The notes below the pieces were generated by a model. The model ran no database searches. It was not told the origin of the DNA and saw only the letters and a list, made by a program, of their open reading frames with translations. The position numbers and the translations under genes were made by a program. Of a DNA stretch of 64,000 bases, positions 1 through 8,591 are shown in pieces. The stretch spans positions 1,054,001 through 1,118,000 of the forward strand of contig NZ_CP074570.1 in the NCBI RefSeq assembly GCF_019900845.1, in the 5' to 3' direction. Source of the DNA: Paraneptunicella aestuarii (GTDB taxonomy: Bacteria > Pseudomonadota > Gammaproteobacteria > Enterobacterales > Alteromonadaceae). Numbering within the stretch: the first letter of the stretch is position 1; every line of letters starts with the position of its first letter.

Positions 1-207
1 TTAAATGGATCCAGAGAACTCTTCTTACCTCACTCTTGCCTTACTCTTACCTCAGTTGGCGCTTTTCTTGATGAGCCTGTTATTCAACGTGACAGGAAGA
101 CTTTCTGGATGCCACATCAAGTGTGGCATGACAGCGGAAAGCTAAATCAGAAGAATGTTGGATATCTCCACTACCGTTATGCCGGAAGCGCAAAATCAAA
201 AAAATGG

Positions 208-880
208 CAAATACACCCACTGCCGTCATACCGGAAGCGCGCAGCGCTGTCCGGTATCCATCTGGAAACCATCAACGCAACTAAAATAAAACAGTTTGTG
301 CAATACACTGGATGGCGTATCAAGTGCGCCATGGCAGCGGAAAGGCTAAATCAACAAGATGGCAGATACTGCCATTGTCGTCATGCTGTGAGTGTACAAC
401 TAACATTGTTATGCCGGAAGCGCGTAGCGCTATCCGGTATCCATCTGACAGTCATCAACTGAACTAAATAAAACAGTTTGTGCAATACACTGGATGGCGT
501 ATCAGGTGTGTCATGGCAGCGGAAAGGCTAAATCAACAAGATGGCAGATACTGCCACTGTCGTCATGCTGTGAGTGTACAACTCACATTGTCATGCCGGA
601 AGCGCGTAACGCTATCCGGTATCCATCTGGCAGTCATCAACTGAACTAAATAAAACAGTTTGTGCAATACACTGGATGGCGTATCAAGTGCGTCATGGCA
701 GCGGAAAGGCTAAATCAACAAGATGGCAGATACCGCCATTGTCGTCATGCTGTGAGTGTACAACTCACATTGTCATGCCGGAAGCGCGCAGCGCTGTCCG
801 GTATCCATCCGGCAGTCATCAACTGAACTAAATAAAACAGTTTGTGCAATACACTGGATGGCGTATCAGGTGTGTCATGG
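208..880. repeat. Tandem 182-bp repeat array, about 3.7 copies
   Basis: The marker ACAGTTTGTGCAATACACTGG starts at 291 and recurs (first 10 bases) at 473, 655 and 837, an exact 182-bp period. Each unit contains a degenerate GGCGTATC...GTGYGCCATG palindrome and a longer one that begins ATGCCGGAAGCGCG and ends CCGGTATCC. A related non-tandem palindrome with different arms (GCCACA/TGTGGC) sits at 103-131. The open frames across this stretch (for example 109-462 and 756-1013) consist only of repeat sequence and are not credible genes. The array shares the CCGGA-type palindrome with the arrays at 7.8, 14.9 and 21 kb. Confidence 0.9.
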
Positions 881-1013
881 GGAGAAACGCGGAGTGATGG
901 AGGTAGTGTTGGCACTCTGCGCTTCGATGCTACCGAGAGGCACTCGCTTGAGGTTCGTTATTGAACTTCAAGTGGAAATTCTTTCTTTCACACAGCAAAA
1001 GGCTTGTTTGTAA

Positions 1014-1237
1014 CAGTGCGATGTTTCTATATGGTTGATAGTTGGAAGTAAATATATTAACCATTATATTTTAAGGGATCTTTGCAAATTGCAGTTCTCG
1101 CTTTCCTTAAAGTATCATCTTATAATAAGGTTGAAAAAAATGGCTAAAGTGATTGGGGCTGTAGGGTAAACTTGCGAAGTTACGAGCACGATATATTGCC
1201 AGAAACGGTATTACCGAGAATTCGCAGTAATATCCTG
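1014..1237. other. Non-coding spacer between repeat array and cassette
   Basis: I see no gene here. There is an imperfect inverted repeat, TTTTAAGG near 1070 against CCTTAAAG near 1105, and an AT-rich stretch that could carry the promoter of the cassette gene. I found no convincing second attC site and no integrase in this spacer. Confidence 0.4.
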
Positions 1238-1807
1238 TTATGCAATCTAAATGGATAAAGTATGGATGTTAAATTTGTTGTTGCATTAATTGGTTTAACT
1301 GGAGTACTGATTAGTGCTCTTGTTCAATTTTACCTAGGTCGTCGCGCTGATTTGAGTAAGAAAAATATTGAAGTTCGCACTGAAGCATATCTTGATTTAA
1401 TGAACTCAATATCAGAAATAGCCAGCTCAAGTAAGTACAATGAAGCGAGAAGTCTTGAACAATTACAAAAACTAAATCAAGCAAAAACAAGAGTAATTCT
1501 AATTGGAAGCAATGAAGTTGTAGAGACAATAAATAATTTTTGGTCAGAATTTGGTTCATTAAATAGTGCAGAGGCTTTTTCTTCATTTAGCCTAATTGTT
1601 TCAGCAATGCGTAAAGATTTGTCAGGTGAAAACTCTTTATCACTTAAGCTTATTTCAGAGGCACTGTTTGGAAAACAAACTAAGGCATAACAAAAAATTC
1701 CAGTCGACCGTTGGCAACGCAGTTTGCTTTCAAAGGTCGTTTATTATCATTGTTCAGTGTGTTTGCAAAATTCGTCGTATATCTGCCAACGGCCACTGAA
1801 TTTAGCG
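1238..1807 (+). mobile_element. Putative complete integron gene cassette
   Basis: The segment begins TTATGC just after a G at 1237, and the R'' box of the hairpin behind the gene is GCATAAC (1685-1691), the exact complement of GTTATGC at 1237-1243. In integron biology the first bases of a cassette complement the R'' box of its own attC site, because the two meet in the circular form. The single short gene (1262-1690) ends inside the R'' box, as is typical. No intI gene and no second attC site lie within the window, so this is either a lone cassette at a secondary site or an edge of an array beyond position 1. The boundaries are inferred from the G/TT crossover rule. Confidence 0.65.
1262..1690 (+). 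CDS. Cassette-borne small membrane-anchored protein, unknown function
   Basis: This 142-residue protein has one N-terminal hydrophobic segment (about residues 4-25, VVALIGLTGVLISALVQFYL) followed by a charged, probably helical and soluble domain rich in Glu, Lys and Ser. The layout suggests an inner-membrane anchor with a cytoplasmic helical part. I do not recognise a catalytic motif. Proteins of this build, one membrane helix plus a helical tail, are common among uncharacterised integron cassette products, and the gene sits in a cassette-like segment: its stop codon lies in the R'' box of the attC-like site. It starts with ATG 24 bp after the inferred cassette boundary, leaving almost no 5' leader, which is usual for cassettes. 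Codon use is more AT-rich than in the gab genes, consistent with transfer. Function is unknown; phage defence or a toxin role cannot be judged from sequence alone. Confidence 0.7.
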   Translation: MDVKFVVALIGLTGVLISALVQFYLGRRADLSKKNIEVRTEAYLDLMNSISEIASSSKYNEARSLEQLQKLNQAKTRVILIGSNEVVETINNFWSEFGSLNSAEAFSSFSLIVSAMRKDLSGENSLSLKLISEALFGKQTKA

Positions 1808-1813
1808 TTGGTA
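1685..1813 (+). other. attC recombination site (VCR-length)
   Basis: The R'' box is GCATAAC at 1685-1691 and the R' box is GTTGGTA at 1807-1813. The inner arms 1695-1716 and 1784-1803 pair almost completely. Aligned, the left arm carries two extra bases (C1701 and C1705) and one mismatch, so the folded strand would have extrahelical bases, the hallmark that directs IntI to the bottom strand. The total length of about 129 bp is close to Vibrio-type attC sites. R' does not fit the GTTRRRY consensus perfectly. Confidence 0.65.
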
Positions 1814-1905
1814 TGTAGTGAGCTAATAATCCCGGACACTCATTTGGGTGGTATTCTTACCGCTCTCTATAAAAGCGCCAACCTGAACGGGTTTCAGCTT
1901 CGCTC

Positions 1906-2829
1906 CTACAAATTGCTTTGCAAGCAATCAAAAAACAAACTCACTGCTGCATGATTACGAGCCTGTTTCTTTCTAATCGCTTCGAACTTGTTGGTGTAAT
2001 TGAATTTCTCTGGCAATAACGGCTTAAGTTGATATTCCAAACCCCAACTGGCAACCAAGTGCTTGGGCAAGTAGCCCAAATACTCACCGCTAAGAATTAA
2101 CATGGTTCTGGCTTCCTGATGATGTGCCCTGGCTTTTTTATTCCAACTCACAATTTCGGCAAATGGCTCTCTGCCCGGTAGCAATCGAGCGGATTCAACA
2201 AAGGCATATTGTTGCAGATCTTTACTGGTAATGGCTGAACTGTGACGAGAGAAAAGAGGATGGGATTGCCCGCAGTACAACTGCATTTCCTCGGTAAACA
2301 GCGTTAAGCAATGTAGATCAGAATAGGGATGAGACAGTACCGTAATGCCCATATCCACGGCGTTATTGAGCACGGCTCCGGTGACATCGTCCGAACCCAT
2401 TGTGGTGATTTGTAAATTCACATCGGGGGCACTTCGGGTAAACATGGCAAGGGCATTCACAACACTTTTGTTTTGTTTGCCCAGCATGTGTTCGGCGAAA
2501 CCCAAGTGCAAGTTACCGACGATTTTCTGATGGCTTTGATTAATCTTCGATTTAAAGGATTCCAGCGAATGTAGCAACTCCATAGTGGCTTCATACACCA
2601 CTTTGCCTTGTTCTGTAATGCGAAAACCCGCTCTGCCACGCTCGCACAAATGCATATCCAGGCGCTTTTCCAAATCCGCGATGTAGTTGGAAATAGTCGA
2701 GTTTGCCAGATTCAAGGTAGGTTCGGCGGCGGAAAAGCCGCCAGCTTCCACTACGGTTTTAAAAATTCTGAGTTGGCGCAAATCAATGTCTGACAGTTGC
2801 CCGGTAATAGCCGCTTTCTTTTTACCCAT
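1906..2829 (-). CDS. LysR-family transcriptional regulator, divergent from gabD
   Basis: This 307-residue protein has an N-terminal winged helix-turn-helix (about residues 15-75), with the LysR signature around LRQLRIFKTVVEAGGFSAAE and the recognition-helix region NLANSTISNYIADLEKRL. A periplasmic-binding-protein-like effector domain follows (about 100-300). Length and layout are standard for LysR. It is transcribed away from gabD across a 127-bp gap holding a strong palindrome, the usual arrangement for a LysR protein controlling its neighbour, so control of gabDT is the likely role. The effector is unknown; GABA or succinate semialdehyde would be reasonable guesses. No clear Shine-Dalgarno sequence precedes the chosen ATG. 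Its 3' end lies about 100 bp from the putative attC site. Confidence 0.9.
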   Translation of the reverse strand: MGKKKAAITGQLSDIDLRQLRIFKTVVEAGGFSAAEPTLNLANSTISNYIADLEKRLDMHLCERGRAGFRITEQGKVVYEATMELLHSLESFKSKINQSHQKIVGNLHLGFAEHMLGKQNKSVVNALAMFTRSAPDVNLQITTMGSDDVTGAVLNNAVDMGITVLSHPYSDLHCLTLFTEEMQLYCGQSHPLFSRHSSAITSKDLQQYAFVESARLLPGREPFAEIVSWNKKARAHHQEARTMLILSGEYLGYLPKHLVASWGLEYQLKPLLPEKFNYTNKFEAIRKKQARNHAAVSLFFDCLQSNL

Positions 2830-2857
2830 AAAAGGAGCCCGCAGATGTTAAATATTG

Positions 2858-2875
2858 CATTTGAATATCCAAATG
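2858..2875. promoter_or_regulatory. Candidate LysR operator between divergent genes
   Basis: CATTTG at 2858-2863 and CAAATG at 2870-2875 form a perfect inverted repeat around the 6-bp spacer AATATC. It lies in the 127-bp gap between the divergent LysR gene and gabD. LysR proteins typically bind interrupted dyads containing T-N11-A in such gaps. The assignment is by position and symmetry only. Confidence 0.45.
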
Positions 2876-2956
2876 TAAAATCGTGAATATCATTATATTA
2901 ACAAAAGAATAGCGGCGTTAGGCTTAGAGCACAATCAAATGTTATCGGGAGTCGTT

Positions 2957-4441
2957 ATGGACAAGTTAAATGATCCAGCACTTCATAAAACCAGCTCATA
3001 CATTCAGGGTATGTGGCAAAACAGCAATGAGAAAGACCATAAAGACAATGGAAACAAGGACAAAGTTGCGGTTATCAACCCTGCTAATGGTCAGGTCGTG
3101 TCTTATGTGAGTAATGCCAGTTCAGTAGATGCTGAATTAGCCATTAAATCAGCGAAAAAAGCCTTTTCAAGTTGGTCGAAAACACCAGCCGCCAAGCGCT
3201 CAGAGCTAATGCGCAAATGGTTTGAATTGATGTTGGCAAATAAAGACGATTTAGCGCGAATTCTCACCTTGGAACAAGGCAAGCCATTGGCCGAAGCCAA
3301 GGGAGAAATCGCCTATGGCGCGTCGTTTATCGAGTGGTTTGCCGAAGAAGCCAAGCGCGTGTATGGCGACACCATTCCGTCACCGGGACAAGATAAACGC
3401 ATTATTGTGATCAAACAGCCAATAGGCGTTGTGACTGCGATCACACCGTGGAATTTCCCTAACGCCATGATCGCTCGAAAGGCTGCTGCTGCGTTAGCGG
3501 CGGGTTGCACTTTTGTAGTTCGTCCAGCGATTGAAACCCCGCTTTCAGCGTTAGCAATGGCTGAGTTGGCAGAACGCGCGGGTATTCCTGCTGGCGTGTT
3601 TAACGTGGTGGTGGGCGACGATGCGCCGGGTATTGGCAGAACGCTGACCGAGCACCCCGACGTGGCTAAATTCACCTTTACGGGGTCAACTCAGGTGGGC
3701 TCTTTGTTAATGCGCCAATGTGCAACGGGCGTGAAACGCACGTCAATGGAACTGGGTGGCAACGCGCCATTTATCGTGTTTGATGATGCCGATCTCGACG
3801 CTGCTGTGCAGGGCGCTATCGCGTCTAAATATCGTAACGCCGGGCAAACCTGTGTCTGCACTAATCGCATTTTTGTGCATAACAAGATCAAAGAGCAGTT
3901 CTGCGATCGCTTTGTGTCGGAAGTGAGTCGATTGGTCATGGGCAATGGCTTGAATGAAGCGGTAAACATTGGCCCGCTTATTAGCCGTAAAGCTGTTGAT
4001 TCAGTGCATTCATTGGTGCAAGACGCGGCTCAGCAAGGCGCGAAAATCCTCATTGGTGGCACACCGTTGAACGATTCTCTGTTTTATCCACCGACAGTGG
4101 TGTGTGATGTTACCAACGATATGTGCCTGGCTAATCAGGAAATCTTTGGCCCGGTGTCACCCATTATCGGTTTCGACTCGGAAGAAGAAGTCATCGCTAT
4201 GGCAAACGACACCGAATTTGGTTTGGCGGCTTATTTCTATTCCCGTGACATTGGTCGTATTTGGCGCGTCGCCGAAGGGCTCGAATACGGCATGGTAGGT
4301 GTTAACGAAGGGTTGATTTCCAATGCCGCTGCGCCTTTTGGTGGCGTAAAGCAATCGGGTAATGGTCGCGAAGGTTCAAAGTACGGCCTGGATGATTACA
4401 TGGAAATTAAATATTTGTGCCTCGGCGGTTTAGATAAATAG
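2957..4441 (+). CDS. gabD: NAD(P)+-dependent succinate-semialdehyde dehydrogenase
   Basis: This enzyme oxidises succinate semialdehyde to succinate, the last step of GABA breakdown, in the cytoplasm. It is an aldehyde dehydrogenase of about 494 residues with a cofactor-binding segment (VVTAITPWNFPNAMIARK), the TGSTQVGSLL Rossmann motif, general-base Glu265 in MELGGNAPF and catalytic Cys299 in GQTCVC. The Glu-Cys spacing of 34 equals that of E. coli GabD. The open frame extends upstream to an ATG at 2939, but GGGAG lies five bases before the ATG at 2957, so I take the later start. gabT follows after 43 bp, giving a gabDT operon. A palindrome upstream suggests LysR control. Related glutarate-semialdehyde or other aldehydes could also be substrates, but the gabT neighbour makes GABA most likely. 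Confidence 0.92.
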   Translation: MDKLNDPALHKTSSYIQGMWQNSNEKDHKDNGNKDKVAVINPANGQVVSYVSNASSVDAELAIKSAKKAFSSWSKTPAAKRSELMRKWFELMLANKDDLARILTLEQGKPLAEAKGEIAYGASFIEWFAEEAKRVYGDTIPSPGQDKRIIVIKQPIGVVTAITPWNFPNAMIARKAAAALAAGCTFVVRPAIETPLSALAMAELAERAGIPAGVFNVVVGDDAPGIGRTLTEHPDVAKFTFTGSTQVGSLLMRQCATGVKRTSMELGGNAPFIVFDDADLDAAVQGAIASKYRNAGQTCVCTNRIFVHNKIKEQFCDRFVSEVSRLVMGNGLNEAVNIGPLISRKAVDSVHSLVQDAAQQGAKILIGGTPLNDSLFYPPTVVCDVTNDMCLANQEIFGPVSPIIGFDSEEEVIAMANDTEFGLAAYFYSRDIGRIWRVAEGLEYGMVGVNEGLISNAAAPFGGVKQSGNGREGSKYGLDDYMEIKYLCLGGLDK

Positions 4442-4484
4442 CCAGCACAAATAAAAGCATAGCAGCTGAAAGTGGAGTAAATAC

Positions 4485-5774
4485 GTGATGAATAATATCG
4501 AATTACAACAACGTAAATTAAAGGTCTTTGCCCGTGGGCAAGGCAATATGTACCCAGTGTATGTAGAACGCGCCCAAAACGCAGAAGTCTGGGACGTAGA
4601 AGGCAATCGCTATATTGATTTTGGCACCGGGATCGCCGTGTGCAATACCGGGCATAGTCACCCTAAAGTTGTCGCAGCGGTAAAACAACAAATCGACCAA
4701 TTCAGCCACACTTGTGTCATGGTGAATCCATACAAGGTAGCCGTCGAGCTTGCGGAAAAACTGGTGGAGATTGCACCGGGCAACACGCCGAAAAAAGCTA
4801 TTTTTGTTTCTACTGGCGCAGAAGCGGTAGAAAACTGTATCAAGATTGCTCGCGCTCATACTGGGCGTCGCGGCATTATCGCGTTTCATGGTGGGTTTCA
4901 TGGACGAACCAACTTGGCGATGGGTTTAACAGGCAAAGTGGCACCTTACAAAAATCAGTTTGGCCCTTTCCCGGCTGATATTTACCATGCGCCGTTCCCG
5001 AATGCCGTGCATGGTATTAGCATAGAAGAGTCATTAAAGGCGGTGAAGAATATCTTCAAGGTGAACCTGGCGGCAAACGATGTAGCAGCCATTATCATTG
5101 AGCCTATTCAGGGTGAAGGTGGTTTTTATCAAGCGCCACCTGAATTTATGCAAGCGTTAAGAGCCTTGTGCGACGAGCACGGCATTATGCTGATTGCCGA
5201 CGAAATTCAAACCGGATTTGGACGTACTGGCAAAATGTTCGCTAGTGAACATGCGGGCATCGAACCAGACTTGATGACAATGGCAAAAGGCATTGCGGGT
5301 GGTTTCCCTATTGCTGCTGTGGTTGGCAAGCAAGACATTATGGACTCACCGCTTCCCGGTGGTTTGGGTGGAACTTATGGAGGTTCCCCTGTTGCTTGTG
5401 CTGCTGCCTTGGCGGTATTGGACGTGATTGAATCTGAGAAATTGGTGTTGCGAGCACAAGAACTGGGCGAGATTTTTAGTGCCAAGTTACGTGGTTTGCA
5501 AAAGCAATTCCCGGATTTGGTCAGCGAAGTTCGTCATCAAGGAGCGATGATTGCGTTGGAATTGATGTCTAACGGTGATCCGGCTCAGCCTAATAGCGAG
5601 CTGACACAACAGCTTGTGGCTCATGCTGCGCAACATGGATTGATTATTTTGTCTTGTGGCTTGCATGGTAATGTTATTCGTTTCTTGCCAGCCTTAACCA
5701 TGACCAATGAGCTGGCGTTGGAAGGTCTGGATCGCTTTGAAGCCATGTTTACACACTTGGTTGAAGCCAAGTAG
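4485..5774 (+). CDS. gabT: 4-aminobutyrate aminotransferase
   Basis: GabT transfers the amino group of GABA to 2-oxoglutarate, giving succinate semialdehyde for GabD. This 429-residue class III PLP aminotransferase shows the cofactor signature IADEIQTGFGRTGKMF and the Schiff-base lysine at about residue 268 in MAKGIAGGFPIAAVVG, the same position as in E. coli GabT. The start can be GTG at 4485 or ATG at 4488; GGAG lies seven bases before the GTG. It follows gabD in the same direction and is followed after 52 bp by a MocR-type regulator whose family includes GabR, a GABA-sensing activator. The three genes therefore form a coherent GABA module. Activity on related omega-amino acids such as 5-aminovalerate is possible. 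Confidence 0.93.
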   Translation: MMNNIELQQRKLKVFARGQGNMYPVYVERAQNAEVWDVEGNRYIDFGTGIAVCNTGHSHPKVVAAVKQQIDQFSHTCVMVNPYKVAVELAEKLVEIAPGNTPKKAIFVSTGAEAVENCIKIARAHTGRRGIIAFHGGFHGRTNLAMGLTGKVAPYKNQFGPFPADIYHAPFPNAVHGISIEESLKAVKNIFKVNLAANDVAAIIIEPIQGEGGFYQAPPEFMQALRALCDEHGIMLIADEIQTGFGRTGKMFASEHAGIEPDLMTMAKGIAGGFPIAAVVGKQDIMDSPLPGGLGGTYGGSPVACAAALAVLDVIESEKLVLRAQELGEIFSAKLRGLQKQFPDLVSEVRHQGAMIALELMSNGDPAQPNSELTQQLVAHAAQHGLIILSCGLHGNVIRFLPALTMTNELALEGLDRFEAMFTHLVEAK

Positions 5775-5778
5775 TATA

Positions 5779-5796
5779 ATCTGGCACCAACCAGAT
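5779..5796 (+). promoter_or_regulatory. Short hairpin between gabT and the MocR gene
   Basis: ATCTGG at 5779-5784 and CCAGAT at 5791-5796 pair perfectly around CACCAA. There is no T-run, so it is unlikely to be a factor-independent terminator. It lies where an operator or an mRNA-processing hairpin would affect the regulator gene behind it. Confidence 0.3.
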
Positions 5797-5826
5797 ATGA
5801 CTGGGCAAGGATAAGGTGCATTTGTC

Positions 5827-7737
5827 ATGACTCATGATAAAGCGCTATTATCCTTCCAATCGGCCTTGCAATCAGCCTTGCAACCGGGCTTACAACAGGT
5901 AATTCAGTATTCGCCTATGACCCAGCATTTAATTCATCTAGAACCATCCAGCAGTGAAAGTTTGCAAAGCCAGATCCGCCGTAAGATGGTGGAAAGTATT
6001 CTGGTTGGATCTTTCCCGCCGGGTACCAAATTGCCGTCTTCTCGCAAATTAGCCGACCAGTTGAAAGTGTCACGCAACACCGTGTTATCTGTGTATCAAA
6101 AACTGATTGAAGAAGGTTATATCGTTACTCGTGAGCGTAGTGGTGTGTTCGTGACGGATAATCTGGTGCAGGGCAGGGTGGAAGTGGCAAAGTTGCCGGA
6201 AGTTCAGGTTGAATACCAGCAAAAGGCGAAATACAAATTCAAAAGCAGGGTGTCATCTACCAAATCGACATCTTGCCCTTCAAACTGGAATTCATACAGT
6301 TTTCCGTTTATTGATGGCAAGTTTGATGTGTCTTTGTACCCCATCAAACAATGGCGCGAAGCCACAGCCAAAGCCAGCTCCACACAAGAGATTTACCACT
6401 GGTCGCGCCAGCAGGGCAATGGCGATGATCCCATGCTGATTGACGAAATCCGTTCCAAAATTTTGCCGCGACGCGGTATTCAGGCCAGTAGTGACGAAAT
6501 CTTGATTACCAGTGGCGCACAACAAGCTTTGCATCTTATTACCCAACTTTTTGTTGATAACAAAGTGGTGGTTGGGGTTGAAGAGCCCGGTTTCCCTGAA
6601 ATGCGTGAGTTGCTTAATTATCAGGGCGCACGGTTAGTCCACCAGCCTATTGATCAGCAAGGATTAGTCGTTGATGATGCATTGAACCAGTGCGACATCG
6701 TGTACACCACGCCAAGCCACCAAACACCGACCAGTATTACCATGTCGATGGAGCGACGTCAGGCTTTGCTGAATAAAGCCAATGAAAAGGATTTTTTAAT
6801 TATTGAAGATGACTTCGAGTTTGAAAGTAATTTTCTGGGTAAACCTCACCCGGCACTGAAAAGCCTGGATAAAGGTCATCGCGTGATTTACGTTTCCTGT
6901 TTATCGAAAGTCTTGGCTCCCGGCGTGCAAATTGCCTTTATTGTCGCTGACAGTGAGATCATTAATGAGCTTACCAAACTGCGTAAATTACTGGTGCGTA
7001 ACCCGCCTTTAAACAACCAACGTGCAGTGGCTTACTTTTTATCACTAGGGTATTACGACGCCTACATGATGCACTTGCATAAAGTGTTTTACGACCGCTG
7101 GCTAACCTTGCGAGAAGCGCTTAACACCTACCTTCCCAACTGTATCGACACTGGCCCCATCCAGGGGGGAACTGCCTATTGGATCACTGGCCCTAAACAG
7201 CTTGATGGCGAATATCTGCGAGAAAAGGCCGCGGAGTTAGGCATTCTGATCGAACCGGTTAAACGTTATTTTGCAAGCACTCACTACCCTGAAAATTGCT
7301 TTCGTATGGGCATAACCAGTATCGCCAACGACAAGATCCAGTTGGGCGTGTCCATGTTGGCCCAGTTGATCCACCAACTTACGGCCGAGTACGAAGAAAA
7401 GCTTACCAACGCCAAAGGACGCTTGCTTAGCCAGGCCATGCTTGCTGATTTACTGCCCAATGCCAGACTGGAATGCCAGATGGTTTACGGCGTCCCATGT
7501 ACTATCGACCTAAGAAAAGATGGTTCCATGTATGGCGAAACCGGCGGCATGGACAGTGAAGTCGACACCGGACGCTGGTGGATAGAAAACGGCATGTTCT
7601 ACCGCCAATGGAACCTATGGGGTTACAGTGAAGTAAAAGGCTTCTATGTGATCATGGATGGTGACGAAATGAAATGGTTCGATGAAAACTACTGCTTTGT
7701 GCGCAAGCTGGAATTGAAGGGGCATGTGCCTGATTGA
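5827..7737 (+). CDS. MocR/GabR-type PLP-dependent regulator with extra C-terminal domain
   Basis: This is a fusion of a GntR winged helix (about residues 45-108, GTKLPSSRKLADQLKVSRNT) and a type I aminotransferase-like domain (about 160-505). The PLP lysine is at about 361 in VSCLSKVLAPG. Such MocR proteins sense amino compounds through PLP; GabR activates gabTD with GABA, and the neighbours suggest the same role here. Usual MocR length is 450-500 residues, but this one has 636. The added 105-125 residues at the C-terminus form a tryptophan-rich unit with the motifs GSMYGETGG, DTGRWWIENG and YCFVRKL, reminiscent of a small beta-barrel binding domain. The first 30 residues are repetitive (SALQSALQPGLQ) and come from a 12-bp DNA repeat; the ATG at 5917 is a possible true start. 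Confidence 0.88.
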   Translation: MTHDKALLSFQSALQSALQPGLQQVIQYSPMTQHLIHLEPSSSESLQSQIRRKMVESILVGSFPPGTKLPSSRKLADQLKVSRNTVLSVYQKLIEEGYIVTRERSGVFVTDNLVQGRVEVAKLPEVQVEYQQKAKYKFKSRVSSTKSTSCPSNWNSYSFPFIDGKFDVSLYPIKQWREATAKASSTQEIYHWSRQQGNGDDPMLIDEIRSKILPRRGIQASSDEILITSGAQQALHLITQLFVDNKVVVGVEEPGFPEMRELLNYQGARLVHQPIDQQGLVVDDALNQCDIVYTTPSHQTPTSITMSMERRQALLNKANEKDFLIIEDDFEFESNFLGKPHPALKSLDKGHRVIYVSCLSKVLAPGVQIAFIVADSEIINELTKLRKLLVRNPPLNNQRAVAYFLSLGYYDAYMMHLHKVFYDRWLTLREALNTYLPNCIDTGPIQGGTAYWITGPKQLDGEYLREKAAELGILIEPVKRYFASTHYPENCFRMGITSIANDKIQLGVSMLAQLIHQLTAEYEEKLTNAKGRLLSQAMLADLLPNARLECQMVYGVPCTIDLRKDGSMYGETGGMDSEVDTGRWWIENGMFYRQWNLWGYSEVKGFYVIMDGDEMKWFDENYCFVRKLELKGHVPD

Positions 7738-7799
7738 TACAGTTCCTCCAAGTTTCCCTTTAAAAAGGTGAGGGGCTAGAAAGTGTTAAATTTACTTTC

Positions 7800-8365
7800 A
7801 TTGTCATGGTGCACTTGATGCGCCATCCAGAACATTCCGCATATATATAACATTGGCGTCATACTGAGCTTGTCTCAGTATCTCGTGAACAGTCATTCAG
7901 ATTCCGAAACAAGTTCGGAATGACGAGGAAGTGGGGGCATTTGATTGTGTGCTCATTTGTTGTCATGGCGCACTTGATGCGCCATCCAGAACATTCCGCA
8001 TATATATAACATTGGCGTCATACTGAGCTTGTCTCAGTATCTCGTGAACAGTCATCCAGATTCCGAAACAAGTTCGGAATGACGAGGAAGTGGGGGCATA
8101 ATTACGAGGAAGTGAGCGCATAATGACGAGAAGGCGGGGGCATAATGACGAGGCTCAGTGGATTACTGCTGGATGGATACCGGACAGCGCTGCGCGCTTC
8201 CGGTATGACGGTAGTGGAGATATCTGGCACCTTCTTGATTGTGCTTTTCCGCTGTCATGGCAACCCCCCTCTATTGTCATGGCGCACTTGATGCGCCATC
8301 CAGCATATTATCTTTGGTTTATTACATTCAAGTTAAGAGAACCTGAAACGAGTTCAGGTTGACGA
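7800..8365 (+). repeat. Array of palindromic repeats, 159-bp module in two copies plus partial units
   Basis: The module starting TGTCATGG at 7802 recurs at 7961, a 159-bp period. Each module holds three hairpins: GGCGCACTTGATGCGCC, ACTGAGCTTGTCTCAGT and TTCCGAAACAAGTTCGGAA. They are joined by fixed linkers that include CATATATATAACATTGG. Degenerate GACGAGGAAGTGGGGGCAT tails follow, then a CCGGA-type palindrome near 8175, another GGCGCA palindrome near 8279 and an AACCTGAA palindrome near 8340. The open frame 8123-8362 is repeat sequence, not a gene. The same module lies in opposite orientation at 14.9 and 21 kb. Confidence 0.92.
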
Positions 8366-8591
8366 GCTTTCTGTAGGTATAAACTGTTGTGGTTGTTATC
8401 TGGATAGTGGCTCGAAGGCCGCTATAACATTGGGATGATTTTTCCATCGCCCAATCCACTTACCAACCAGATTACCCATCCTATTCCATCTGGTACTAAA
8501 GGTTGTCGTATACTGGTACTAACGTAGGCGAAGCAGAACTTCTACAGTGGTCTCAATCGAATATTGCTTCAAAATGGGTTAGTCGCAGTTT
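8366..8591. other. Intergenic region upstream of the nitrilase-like gene
   Basis: There is no open frame of note. The stretch is the likely promoter region of the gene at 8592. I see no operator-like symmetry that I would defend. Confidence 0.4.

Noticed and set aside
109-1013. Open frames of 117 and 85 codons in the first kilobase
   Set aside because: They consist of the 182-bp tandem repeat; the protein sequence simply repeats and has no ribosome site.
5827-7737. Reading the MocR gene as an aminotransferase enzyme
   Set aside because: The GntR helix-turn-helix at the N-terminus shows that it is a regulator that uses the fold to bind PLP.
8123-8362. 79-codon frame in the 7.8-kb array
   Set aside because: It is built from palindrome sequence and is not preceded by a ribosome site.
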